64,000 bases of DNA from Benincasa hispida (lineage: Eukaryota; Streptophyta; Magnoliopsida; Cucurbitales; Cucurbitaceae). A program made the translations under genes and the position numbers. Shown piece after piece: positions 10,700 through 22,006 of this stretch (the stretch's first letter is position 1; each line of letters opens with the position of its first letter). Below the pieces are notes generated by a model, which saw nothing but the letters and a program-made list of their open reading frames with translations, did no database searches and was not told the DNA's origin. The stretch lies in the NCBI RefSeq assembly GCF_009727055.1, contig NC_052350.1:22425813-22489812 (forward strand), written 5' to 3'.

Positions 10700-13080
10700 A
10701 CATCTGTGTATAAATGGTGGAAATTTACACGTTCTACGGTTGTGACCAACATGACGACAACGACTGCACTTTGACTGACTTTTTTGCTCGCCAATTAATA
10801 ATATTCTTTGTTTTCGAGGTCAGCCTGCTGGACGCTTAACAAGTGGAGGTAATATACTAATGTCAATCCCTGTAGGCTTCCAATTAGCATGATTCCCAAC
10901 TAGATGAACAAAACCAGCATAACACGAAATCAAGGTACTTCACAAAAAATACCTAGGAATAAAAGAGCAATATCTATATTGCGTCCATGAAGAATAGCAA
11001 GTGTGTGGGCATATGAAATTTTATCAAGATCCCAAACAGGACAGGTACATGATTTGGAATCTAAATGCACCATAAAGTGATTACTTCCATCAACCACTTG
11101 AAATTAAACATCATTAATTGTATTATCCCGAGAAAAATGACACATAGACAACAAATTAATTAAAATCCAACTATCGGAGTCTATTAGTGATAGAAGTCTA
11201 TCACTGATAGATTCAATCACTGATAGATTTTGCGATACTACCCATGAAAGCAAGTAACTCTTATCGTGAAGCTTCTTGATATTTAATGTTGTGTTCGTAA
11301 TTTTCCCTCATACCAGCCAGTCAAAACAGTTTTCATACAATATGCAATTTTACTTTTATCATAAAATCATTTTTTAAGTAATTGTCTGATAGAATCGAGT
11401 AGTGGTGCCACAGGTAAATCTCCAATCTCATTTAGAACGGCATTTAAGAATTCTGAAATGTTTGTTGTCATCATCTGATATCTTCTCCTTCTACAATACG
11501 CACGAGCCCACTTCTCGAAACCAACATTACTAAGATAATCTCGTATAATAGGATATATAGTCTCCATTCATCTCATATTCAGCTCAAAATCAGCAATAGT
11601 ATATGCTTTTCCACATCTAAAAAACATATTATTAATAGAAGAGTCCTCATATTTCAATTTCAAACTTCTCAAAAGGTGTTGCAAACAAACACAATATTCA
11701 GCAGTTGGAAAAACGTTTTGAACACTTTTCGAAATACTTAAATGTCGATCAGATATAATAACTAATCCTTCTCGATCCCCTAAACTTCTCTTTATATTAT
11801 AAAANNNNNNNNNNNNNNNNNNNAAAAAACCATCTCCATGATGCATCATTCTCGGAGTCTACAATACTAAAGACAAGAGGAAAAATCTAATTGTTACCAT
11901 CACTTACCGATGCCGTCAAAAAAGTTCCACTATATTTACATTTTAAAAAGGTGTCGTCAACGGATATGTTTGGGCTACAATATTTCAACCCCTCCATACA
12001 CGATCCAATTGCCATAAAATATGTCCCTCGTAATCAGATTCATACGCAGTGAATGAATCTGTAATAAAAAAAAAAAAGATATATCAAAGAATAATTACAT
12101 GTTATTTTTTACAATAGGTTTATCACTGATAGACCAAATATCAATGATAGACCAATGATATGTGCATTTACTATAAGACTTATCACTGATAGACCAATAT
12201 CAGTGATAGACCATATCAGTTAAACAAGTCTATCAAATATTGATTACATACTCATTGAAAGCTTGATTAATGATATATAAAGGATAGAAGAAAAAAATAA
12301 ACTTGGATTCATTTCTTTTAGCGTCGTAAAAAATTTTGAGATCAAGGCATAAGATTCCTTTGCATCATCATTCAATGAATTCATAATATATTATTTCCCC
12401 CTCCAAGCTTTATAGCAGCTAAGATTTACTCCAAATTTAGTATGCATGTGAATCATAATATCATCCGGAGTCAAACTATCACAAGGGCTGAATTCTTTTA
12501 TCATACAATCACCAATCAATGATGAAGATGCTTGTCTATGAGAAGTTTGAATAGCATTTATAGAACAACTGTGATAAGCAATATACTTCCTAAGTTTCCA
12601 TAGTTCCCCACCCTTATAACGAGATGCACAAGCGTACCATTGACAATCATCGTGTGAGCACTTTAACACAATTGATTTAGAATTTGATCTCACAGTCCTA
12701 AACTCAAAGTTGTTCTTTGTAGTTATGTAGTAAAAAGACTTTGATACTATTTTCTTACTAGCGAACATATCCTTCTCTTTCAAATCAAGTGTAGAAGACA
12801 AGCTACTAATATGAACATCCATTAGACTGTTGAAATCATCATTAATTAGAGAAGAAGAAGACATATCACGTAGAAAATTATCAAATCCACTGTTGGAAAC
12901 CCCTTCTACAAGCATATCACTGGCATGAACAACTAATGGATGTCTTATACTTTGTTCTTTAACTAAATTCAAAAACCAAACAACATCGTTATCTTCATGA
13001 ATTTCAACCATAGTTTGAATGCCATTTATACCAAAATCCAATAAGATCGATAATTGTATTGAAGAAATAGATGCATCCAA
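10700..13080 (-). pseudogene. MULE transposase (MURA/mudrA-like), broken
   Basis: Family role: a DDE transposase that cuts and pastes the element in the nucleus. The N-terminal part (12391-13080, 229 codons) contains a MuDR DNA-binding-type zinc region (LKCSHDDCQWYACASRY...HSC) and ends CYKAWRGK. Next come KESYALISKFF words near 12310-12370 and a repeat-filled gap (12100-12260), probably an intron. The core at about 11830-12000 has SVDDTFLKCKYSGTF, the first catalytic Asp region, then a TAG stop at 11887-11889 and a 19-N gap. The second Asp lies in ISDRHLSISKS (about 11730-11765). A SWIM finger at about 11000-11080 reads CTCPVWDLDKISYAH, with Tyr where the Cys of CxH is expected. The C-terminus has KRPAG*PRKQR (AT-hook-like, interrupted by a stop at 10820-10822) and an intact CCHC knuckle, CSRCRHVGHNRRTC, near 10725-10770. 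Several stops and shifts make it inactive. Confidence 0.85.
11805..11823. other. Assembly gap (19 N)
   Basis: Nineteen Ns lie inside the MULE transposase core. The reading frame on both sides is consistent with a nearly closed gap, but its true length is unknown. Confidence 0.99.
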
Positions 13081-14052
13081 TTAAATCTTCTTTAATATCG
13101 AACTCACAATTCTTTCAAAACACATAATCTCATCAACCAATACGCCTTTAATCTTGTAATTCAAGTAATTATGTTTATCATCCCACTATCCACTATGAAA
13201 CACCACTACTGCAAGCTTAATCATATTTCCAAATCACTGTAAGAAACACAAATTAAACTCATAACAATGATAGACTAGTAGAATAAATAGAAAACAATAT
13301 CTATCAGTGATAGACTAATATCATTGATAGACTATGATATGTATCTATCATTAGTAGACCAATATCAATGATAGGAAAATCACGACTGATTGGAAAAAAA
13401 AAACTAGATAGAAATAAAAAAAGAAATTAAGTTATGAAGCTCAAAGGAAAAATTAAAGTTGATCAAACTTGTAGAAATCATCAAATCGACTACTAACATC
13501 AACATACTTCAATTAAATATCAATGAAACCTAAAACAGTACAAATGAAAATAAATTTAAAAAACATAGATAAAATCGAATAAAAAACTAAGGAAGAGGAC
13601 CTAGAAATGGGAGAAAGAATCGCACAAGCAAAGGATGGAATAATACGAAATCGTGAGTAAAAAATACCAAATCGTGAGTAGAAATACCAAATTGTATGTA
13701 GAAATACGAAATCGTGAGCAGAAAACTGATCAATTGTTCTTCTTAGAATCGTGCAGCAAAGAATGAAGAAGACGTACCTGGAAAACACACATTAGCTCGA
13801 GCAAAAAAAAAAGATAGATGAAGAAGACGCGAGAGAATAAAGAGTGTACCTGAAATCGCGCCTACATAAAGAAGACGACATGAAGAGAACGACAAAAAAA
13901 AAAAAAAAAAAAAAAAGAAGACGTGGGCAAAAGAAGGTTATTTTAGGAAAAAAAAAGGTAAATCGTATCTTCTTAAATATCTTCCCAAATATTCTATATA
14001 TGCAATTAATTTTTAAAATATATATTTATTTATTTATTTATAATAAAAAAAT

Positions 14053-16104
14053 TGTTATGATTGGTGTCTTAATTCTTCTGGTAGTCTCGTAGTTTATAAA
14101 CACTCTATAAACATATTGTTATTAATAAAATAAGTATTATTTTATAAGCATTTACTCAATCCAATAAACTAAGATCCGAGGTTATTTTATGTAACTTAAG
14201 TATGTATGTAGAGGCATACAAGTAGATCATGCCTTAAGTAATAACCTAAATGGTCTGTACTATAAGAATAAATGAGGGATACATTATCTTGATGACACTA
14301 CGGATACAATCTTCTTTGTAGATGTTACAAGTGTTGTAAAGTGCTACAAATGGTCTGATCTTGACCATTCATGTGGAGACTTGCGAGCGGGGGTATCCTA
14401 TACAAAGAGATTGTATAAGACTGGACCACGAAATGATTAGGCTCTTTATATAATGTCGTTCATAATTGAGACTTACATTTCACTGGGATGACCATAGGTG
14501 ATATGACCTTAATCCTGAGTGAGTTAGGAACTCTTGCTCATTAGGGCAGTCCTTTGATTTGTATGGGTGAGAGTGGCCAGATTGCCAACTCAATAAGTCA
14601 CTATTTTGAGGATTCATCTGATTGGGAAGTTGGGAACTCAGCTACAGAAGATGGAATTCACTCTTTTCCCGAAGCTAGGGTAAGTAGATAAATTGCTCTC
14701 TTAAGGGTTGATTCCGGGTCTTGAACATAGTGGCCACACCCTCTCTTAGGAAGAGATGACTCAGTCATAGTAGGACTATAACTTATTGTTCATTAGAAGA
14801 ATCAGTGGTACATAAGGAGCTAGATGTAACTAAATTGGCCTAACTGTACTTATGAGCGATTTATGAAGGGTCATCTCACTGTTGATGGGTTATATCCAAT
14901 GGACACATAAATATATCTATAGTGCGAAGAGTACAACTGTTGGTCTTTAGAGTGACCAATAGTTAACGGATGGTGGATCTCGTGATTAAAGAGTTTAGTT
15001 AGTTATTCACATACCGTTGGAGCTTCAAGCTACAAGTCTATAAAGTCTTCTTGATAGCTCAATGTGTTCAAGTTGAGAATCAGATTTTGGGTTGTTTGAA
15101 GTGTTCAAATTAAAAAGAGGAAATTTGATTATATATGATATAATTAAATTGGAATCAAATTATATGTGATATAATTGATATGATGTATTTGATACATTAT
15201 TAATTGGAGAAATTAATATAAATATGATTTATATTAAATACCATAAAATTGAAAAAGAACTATGATTTATATGTTTCATATGATGAAATATTAAAACTAT
15301 AGATTATAAATATAATATGATAAGTTGGTTATTATATTTATTTATAATATATTAATTATATGATAATTAATTATTGTTTTTCTTTAATAATCAACTTGAG
15401 TGGGAGATTTTGCATGATTATGGTAACTGTGAGATAAAAAAGAAAATGGTTTTCCAAAATCAGAAGATGATGATTTTCATTCGAATCGGTCTCACAAAAA
15501 GAAAGACTATCGAGTAAAAGAATTTTACTAAACAATAGCATCTCACAGACTAAACAATCAAGTATCGAGTTTACTATACGATAGTTACTCGTTACTACTC
15601 GATCGAGTATCATGTCTATACGATAGGCTTCTTCTTCTATAAGGTCGAGTATCAAGTCTATACAATAGACTTCTTCTTTCTTCCACTTACTTGATCGTTT
15701 ACCTCCTTCATTCCTCTATCCAGGGTCACACAGAGCCCACAACTTTTGGATTCTCACACCGAGAATACCAAGGTAACTCTTGTGGAGTTGTTCCGTTCGA
15801 GGGTCGAGGATCGAGTATTACTCGATAGTGATCGAGGATTTTTTAGTTCATGCACTTGGTTGTTCTGATCATTGCGTTTGAGTTCGTATTGTTGAACGAG
15901 TTACTGAACGATCGAGAGATACTTAAAGAAAGAGTTCTTCAAAGGCTTACATACGCTATCCCTTGTTCAATTAAAGAAGCATGCTTGTAATTTATTGTTT
16001 ATGCATAATCTGTTTTTTTAGACTGTAATTATTTGTGTTCTTTTTCAATAAATTTTTGGAACGATCCGCTTTCGCTCACTGATTCTCTATTTGGAGTTCC
16101 TTAA
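14053..16104 (+). repeat. Solo LTR (about 2.05 kb) inside the MULE
   Basis: Starts TGTTATGATTGG and ends GAGTTCCTTAA, with a 5-bp duplication aaaat at 14048-14052 and 16105-16109. It is homologous along its length to the LTR at 53812-55751 (minus strand), whose ends are TGTTGGG and TTCCTGCA. There is no internal domain beside it, so it is a solo LTR left by LTR-LTR recombination. Its middle section is shared with the diverged LTR copies at 22007-23757 and 37320-38371. Confidence 0.88.
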
Positions 16105-16135
16105 AAAATACTTGGTACTAATTTCCTAAAATTTA

Positions 16136-16209
16136 ATTAAATCCAATATGAGGCATAAGGGTTACTTTCTACTAAAAAGATTTTTGTGTCCACAAAAGGA
16201 CAAAAACCA
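16136..16209 (-). repeat. Right LTR copy, part 2 (beyond the MULE)
   Basis: Continues the repeat interrupted at 6619 (attaaatccaatatgaggc..., compare 4757-4830) and ends aaaaaccaa. Confidence 0.75.
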
Positions 16210-16936
16210 AGAAGATCTTATAATAGCTCCAGTTTCAGAAGAAAATATAACATTAAAAGCTATCCACTTGTGTCAACATTGTAAAATTTTTTGTCTCTTT
16301 TTTTTTTTATTTTTTTGCTAAGTCATAGAATTTCACAATTTTGCACAAGTGAAATTCCATGACTTATATCTTTAGTATTCTTTTGCTAAATCTGTTCAAT
16401 TTTTTCTTCATTTATCCAAAATTTGAAATATCGTTGTAGATAAAAATGTCGAGGTCCCATTTTTATAGAAATATCCATAAAAATATTGATATCGATAAAA
16501 ATATCAATAAAAATTTCGAGAAACTTTATGAAAACGGATAGAAATTGATAGAAATTGTTATAATTAGCCAATGGAACTTTGATTGTGTTTTAGTTAAACT
16601 ATAATTGATCATTTTTAATTGTCATTTCTATAAAGTAAGATATTATTTAAATATACACTATGAATAACGGTGTAAATATCAATGCGAGAGAAGAAATTTA
16701 AAAAAGATAATTACAAAATAATATCAAATATTGATAATTAATTTCAAAATTAAAGGACATAAAATATTTACATACAAAATAATTGTAAATTGTTTATTAT
16801 AAAATGTACATATTTAATATTAAAAAGACAACCTTGAAGCATCTAATCTAGATCTTGATATTGATGGAAACTAACTACAATATTGCACTTTACTTAATAT
16901 CTCTATAAATATAAAAAGATGAGTTTTTTTTGTACA
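16210..16936. other. AT-rich intergenic DNA, no gene seen
   Basis: Contains simple ATAAAAATAT/GATAT runs near 16470-16520. There are no domain-bearing ORFs. Confidence 0.6.
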
Positions 16937-17450
16937 GATAATCCATTCTTATGGTACTTTATGACTAATGACCTGCCCCTCACAAATGTAGAAATCTAAC
17001 ATTCTGTTTATGTCATAGCGCATTACTGCATTTTATAACTTATTGCGTTAGAAATGACCAAGTTTATCGCAACCTTAATGCGATGGTCATCTCTATCGTG
17101 ATAAAAAAAATTTCACAACAAACTGCGAGAAAAATGGGGAAAACACAATAAATTTATGCATTTTATAACATATCACGTTAAGGGTGACCATGTGTAGCTC
17201 TAACGTGATGATCAATTCTATCGCGATCTCCATCCTTTTCATCTAAAAATGCAACAATATGTAGAAAAATGGGGAAACACAATAATTTTATGGTGATAGA
17301 GATGATCATCGCGTTAGGGTTCGGATGATCATCCTTAACGCGATATGATATAAAATGCAGTAGTGCACTATAACGTAAGCAAAATGTTAGATTTTATAGT
17401 TTGTGAGAATGGGTTGTTAATATTAAAGGACTTCTGTGAATGGATCATCC
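16937..17450. mobile_element. MITE with long terminal inverted repeats (514 bp)
   Basis: The left arm (gataatccattcttatgg...) pairs with the right arm (...gaatggatcatcc). Matching blocks on both arms include CCATTC, TCACAAA, AATCTAACATT, ACTGCATTTTATA and GCGTTA, extending over roughly 130 bp. The interior repeats GGGGAAAMACACAATAA twice and many GCGAT/GCGTTA words. There is no ORF. No clear target duplication was found, so the exact ends and superfamily (possibly Mutator-type) are uncertain. Confidence 0.75.
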
Positions 17451-19085
17451 GTAAATTAAATTAAAAAAAAAAAAAGATTGTTTTGTTATTGCTTTGCTAC
17501 CATCGGCTATAACTCTCCTAAAAGCTTTTTTTTCTTTTGGGAAGGTGACTCTCCAAAAAGTCGATTTATAAGACTGGTGTTAAAGAAGGAATGATGTACA
17601 AATTTACTATTATTTAAAAATAAAATAGTTTTTAAAAATTTGTCAACCAAATAAAGTAGTCATCAAAGCATTAATCTACCATCAAATCATACAATTCAAC
17701 GAGTTTTCTCATTTAATTTAAAATCAAAGTAAATTTAATTCAATGGTATGAGATGAAAGATTTAATCTCTCCTCCTATCGTGATTGTATAAAATAATATA
17801 TATCTAAATCTATATTTTATTCAAAATTTTCAAATATTTTCTTCGACATTTTGGAAGTTTTCGTCCAGAAAAAAGTGAAATTTCCTCGAAACAAATTTGG
17901 AGCAGTTTGAAAAGTGGAAATTTTGTTTGAAATTAAAATTATCGCGACGCTTCTGACAACATTTTCAAATGTCTCCGATGAAAAGCTCCACTTTTCCCTC
18001 AAGCGTGAGAGAATAAATGATCACATAATTTAGAGCTATCTCTATCTGAAACTTACACATCTACCAAGGGACAAGATAAGGTCTGGTCAGTCCCTATTAA
18101 AATGTCAATTGACATTATTCCAAAAGGATCTAGGGACATGGGCCATTCTTTATGACAAAAGAATATTGTTCAATTATGTTGGTTGAGTTCCACCAAAGTC
18201 CTTCAAAACAAGATTATGCCTATTGAGTAGTATATCAGTAGTTAATATTGATACAAAATTTTTTTTGAGTGAAACCAAAAATTGTTTAAAGCATGAGGAA
18301 TTATATTTAAAATAATCAAATATATTAAAGAGATTGGCAAATAAATAAAATCATTTTATCGGGGATATGAACTTTAACTAAAACATAATTGACATAACTT
18401 TCCATCTCAAAATGATGTTTAGAACCTAAGTAAAATGATTTTTCTAAATCTTTCTTTGATTCTACAAATATTTAGATATTTCGATAGATAAAAATCCTTA
18501 TCTAAAGCCTAAAGAAAGCGTGGAATATTTCTAAATTTTTTTTAGATATTTATTTACATACTTCGACATAATTTTAAAAAAATCTAGTTTACACATTAAT
18601 GTCATATTGGAGACGTTTCAAAAACCTTTTAGATCAGTTAGTGTTATTTTTTATTTTTTCTTGTGATTGATTGAAGACATGAGTCAATATGGTTGGAGTG
18701 GGAGATCAATTGGTGATTAAATTTCTATTGAACGACATATCTGATATCGGTGCTAGAGTCTTCCCTATTGCCATAAGCATGGCAATGAGAGGAAGGAGAG
18801 AAATTAGACATAATAGAGAAGAGAAATATGAGAAATATTGAGTCAAATAGATTTACGAGAGTTTGAAGGCTTAAAGGCTTAATATTTACACTTAAAAAAA
18901 GTTATGGGTATAGTTTTTATATTTTTCATAATTTGAAACTTTAGTTTCTTTCTGCAGCTAAAAGTTTAGTGGGGCAATAATTGTTACTAGGGAATGGAAA
19001 GATTTGAAATTAAATTTTATTTTTTCAGATTTGACAATTCACTTACGCATTTGAAAGATCAAAGATAGTGCACGTCAATCGAGAA
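17451..19085. other. AT-rich intergenic DNA, no gene seen
   Basis: No ORF with a recognisable domain, no RNA gene, and no repeat structure beyond A/T runs. Confidence 0.55.
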
Positions 19086-19784
19086 TATTTAATTGAGTCA
19101 TTGACCGTGCACGGTATACAAGAATTTGCAGGATATTCAAATAATCGACAGTATGAACGATACATACTATCTACTCCAAATTAATTATAAAGATTGTGTT
19201 GGGTTAATTTTAATTTTGTGTTTTGTTGAGTTGAATTTTTTTTTTTTATTTTTTTTTTTCGAATTGGATTGGATTCGAGTTATATTTTTTAAAATTTGAG
19301 TTGACTCAACCCAACTAAAATTTGTAATATATATATATATAGGGCAAAGTCTATCCGTGTTTATCAATGTCTATCTTTAATAGTTCTAAAATTTTGTTAA
19401 ATTTTGTAAATTTTCAATAGTTTTATCATTTGAAATAATTTCTCATATAGATATTATAATAACTTATATATATTTTTAGTGTTTGCTTAAAGTTTGTAAT
19501 AGATAACTTAGATTTTGATATTTAATATTTGAATTTTATGAAATTTTAGTTATTAATATGTGTTAGAGACAAATTTAAGTATTTTAAATTTGTAAAAAAA
19601 TGTATTAACAAAGAAAAGAAAAAAAATAACCCGAAAACCTAACTCAATCCAATCCAAATTTTAAGGATTGAGTTGGAGACCCAATTCGGGTTATTTGAGT
19701 AACTAACCTAACCAATTCAAATTTCCGGGTTTATCCAAAAAACTTTCCCAACCCAACCAAAGTACACTCTTATTTAATTGAGTC
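19086..19784. repeat. Segment with GGTTGGGTT-type hAT-like end inside a 14-bp direct repeat
   Basis: tatttaattgagtc occurs at 19086-19099 and 19771-19784. The enclosed DNA has RGTTGGGTTR/AACCCAACY words at both sides (19196-19320 and 19620-19762) and ends ...gtacactctta, which on the minus strand resembles TAGGGGTGTNC, the end of the element at 25071. It is probably an old non-autonomous hAT-like copy with a degraded left end. A (TA)n run lies near 19328. Confidence 0.4.
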
Positions 19785-20536
19785 CTTGAGAGTGCACACA
19801 TCAACCATAGACAACATACCAAACATACATTTTTCTGTGAACTGATAATTGAACTAACCGAACTATCGATATAATCCATTCAATCAACACGGTTTAGAAT
19901 AATAGTTGTTCGACTTCAATTTTCTATTTTTCTTTCACCGGAATTTTGGTTCGACTCTAATTTTGTAAAAATTTTCGTGAAACAGAATTGCATACACCCC
20001 TACTCCTATGTGAAGATTTGGCATAGGATAAAGATTCAAGTGGTTGTAAGTCATTCCTAATACATAAAAAAACTTAATTATCTCTATTAGTATAATATAT
20101 TTGGTGAGGGAAAAAAGAAAAAAGATTAACAACAAAGTCTAACACAAATTCATGTCTAAAATGCACAATATAATACAATCTTCAAAATATGGAAAAGTTA
20201 CGATTGATTTAGATGTAACACTAGATATATTTTTTAATTGTTTTATTCTCTCTTTCTCTCTCTTTTTTTTTTTTTTTTTTTTTTGGGACAAACACCACAC
20301 TTGTATATAAAGAAAAATAGAATTATCTTTTAAAAAGTATAGTACGTTATATCAAAGTTGACATGAATATAGAAGTTTATGTACCAAATTCTACGGATGA
20401 CCCAAATCTGGGCCAAAATGAAATATGGCCGACCTTTTAAAATGGAAGTTTTTCTTTGACATTTTGCTTTCTTTATAGTAACAAAAACAAATCATTTTGC
20501 TTACTTTATTGTAACAAAAACAAATCATTTTGCATG
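19785..20536. other. Intergenic DNA, no gene seen
   Basis: Contains a CT/T-rich run (20245-20284) and a short direct repeat of aacaaaaacaaatcattttgc (near 20480 and 20514) beside the copia LTR. Confidence 0.55.
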
Positions 20537-21008
20537 TGTTAGTCTAATTACTTTAAATCTATATTGAATAGATTAACTCTAGAATCATTCATGTTAAATT
20601 GTCAAGAATAAATAACATACCAGATTCCATTAAGATTGATGATAGTTTCAAGATGATAGCCTTAAGATAACTATTGTCTTCCTCAACCAAAACTCCATAT
20701 GTCCTAAGTGAGATCTCTCTCTAGATGGATTCAAGAAAGATTAGGTGCATCTTGTTTTGGTATATCAGGGCCCATAGTCGTAAGGTTTCTTTATATACTA
20801 ATTCAATTAGAGTTTCCTCAAACCCTAATTAACTAGGAATGTACTTTTACCTATTAAGTCTATACTCAATTAGAAATATAAGGCCTTAATTAAGTAGATC
20901 ACATAAAGGGTACAATCTAATAAAATAAACCAATGTGATAAAATATTAATCTACATACATAGTCCATACTTTAACTATGCATATTATTATTTAAAAATAC
21001 GTCTAATA
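20537..21008 (-). repeat. 3' LTR of minus-strand copia
   Basis: 472 bp, collinear with 27937-28380. The minus-strand start is degraded (TATTAGAC, where the partner has TGTTAGAC). The polypurine tract CAATTGGGAGAA lies directly beside it at 21009-21021. Confidence 0.88.
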
Positions 21009-21129
21009 TTCTCCCAATTGGATTATGGCTATGTACCTGATATAATTAAATCACATAAACCTTAAGCACACATGAAAGTTTATTTCAATAATAGATTTTC
21101 CCTTAGTTCAATCTGGTTCATCTCTTGTA

Positions 21130-22006
21130 TTAACATGAAATCAAGGCAGCTTTTGTCACTACCCTCATAAAACTAAACCTTCCTTGATCACCAGTATAAT
21201 TACATTCAATGGCATAGATTAAGTATGAATCAATAGCATGGAAACTACATGCAAAGCGATCTAGATCATGTTTGTTTCCATCTGGTCTTAATTCCTTAGT
21301 GAGATCATCCTTAAAATCTTTATGCAAAACTGTATTTGCAAAATCGCAAGTATGATAAATAAGTTCAGATAATAAAACATAAACTACCAACTTTATTCTA
21401 TATAGAAAATAAACAAAAAATCTCACTAACACCATGTGAACAACATGCTCATGAAAAATTTTAGGTGGTAAACCTTTAGTTAATGGATCTACCACCATAG
21501 AGTTTGTTCCTATATGTTCTATCGAAATTTGACCATTCTGAACTCTTTCTTACACAACTAGAAATTTCAAGTCTACATGCTTTGACTTTGTATTGCTTCT
21601 GTTATTGTCAGAATACATCAATGTTGGCTTATTGTCCCAAAATAATTTTAATAATCTTTCTATGCCAACCACTATCCGCACCCTAGTGACAAAATTTTGC
21701 AATCATATTTTATGATTGGACACCTCATAACATGCTATAAATTCCGCATCCATGGTAGAAAAAGCCATAAATGTTTGTTTAACACATTTCTAAGATACAA
21801 CTTCTCTAGCCAACATGAAGATATAGCCTAAAGTTGGTGGCAAAGTGTCTTGACATCCAATATAATCAGAATCAAAATACACAATGATCTCCACAACTTC
21901 TGATCTCTGATAATTGAGCATATAATCTTTTGTTCTTTGCAAATACCTCATAATCCGTTTGACTGTTTTTCAATGATCCATCCTTGGATTGCTCAAATAT
22001 TTGTCT
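21130..22006 (-). pseudogene. copia RNase H and C-terminal part
   Basis: Read leftward from 22006: KYLSNPRMDH, then MRYLQRTKDYML, then FDSDYIGCQD, then STMDAEF near 21750, and the terminal VDPLTKGLPPKIFHEHV block at 21450-21495. These are the conserved landmarks of copia RNase H and the polyprotein tail. Stops and frame changes are present (for example a stop after MDH where the family has W). It begins exactly where the inverted LTR pair ends, so the RT domain that should precede it is missing. Confidence 0.85.

Larger units (their letters stand above)
6620..16126. mobile_element. Mutator-like element (MULE) with nested solo LTR
   Basis: The insert is flanked by a 9-bp duplication taaaattta (6611-6619 and 16127-16135), the size expected for MULEs. 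The empty site is preserved in the paralogous repeat at 4748-4760. Ends are GGATGG... on the left and, reading inward on the minus strand, GGAAATTAG... on the right. I see no long terminal inverted repeat. It carries a transposase pseudogene on the minus strand (10700-13080) and a convergent DUF1985-like gene on the plus strand (8100-9780). Non-coding parts are packed with TCTATCASTGATAGA-like palindromes. A 2.05-kb solo LTR lies near the right end. MULEs that carry DUF1985/Ulp1-type genes are known in plants. Confidence 0.85.

Noticed and set aside
13300..13314. Match to the core of the bacterial tet operator (CTATCAGTGATAGA)
   Set aside because: The same word and many variants are spread over the whole MULE and elsewhere; no vector sequence flanks it. 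It is a plant repeat that coincides with the operator core.
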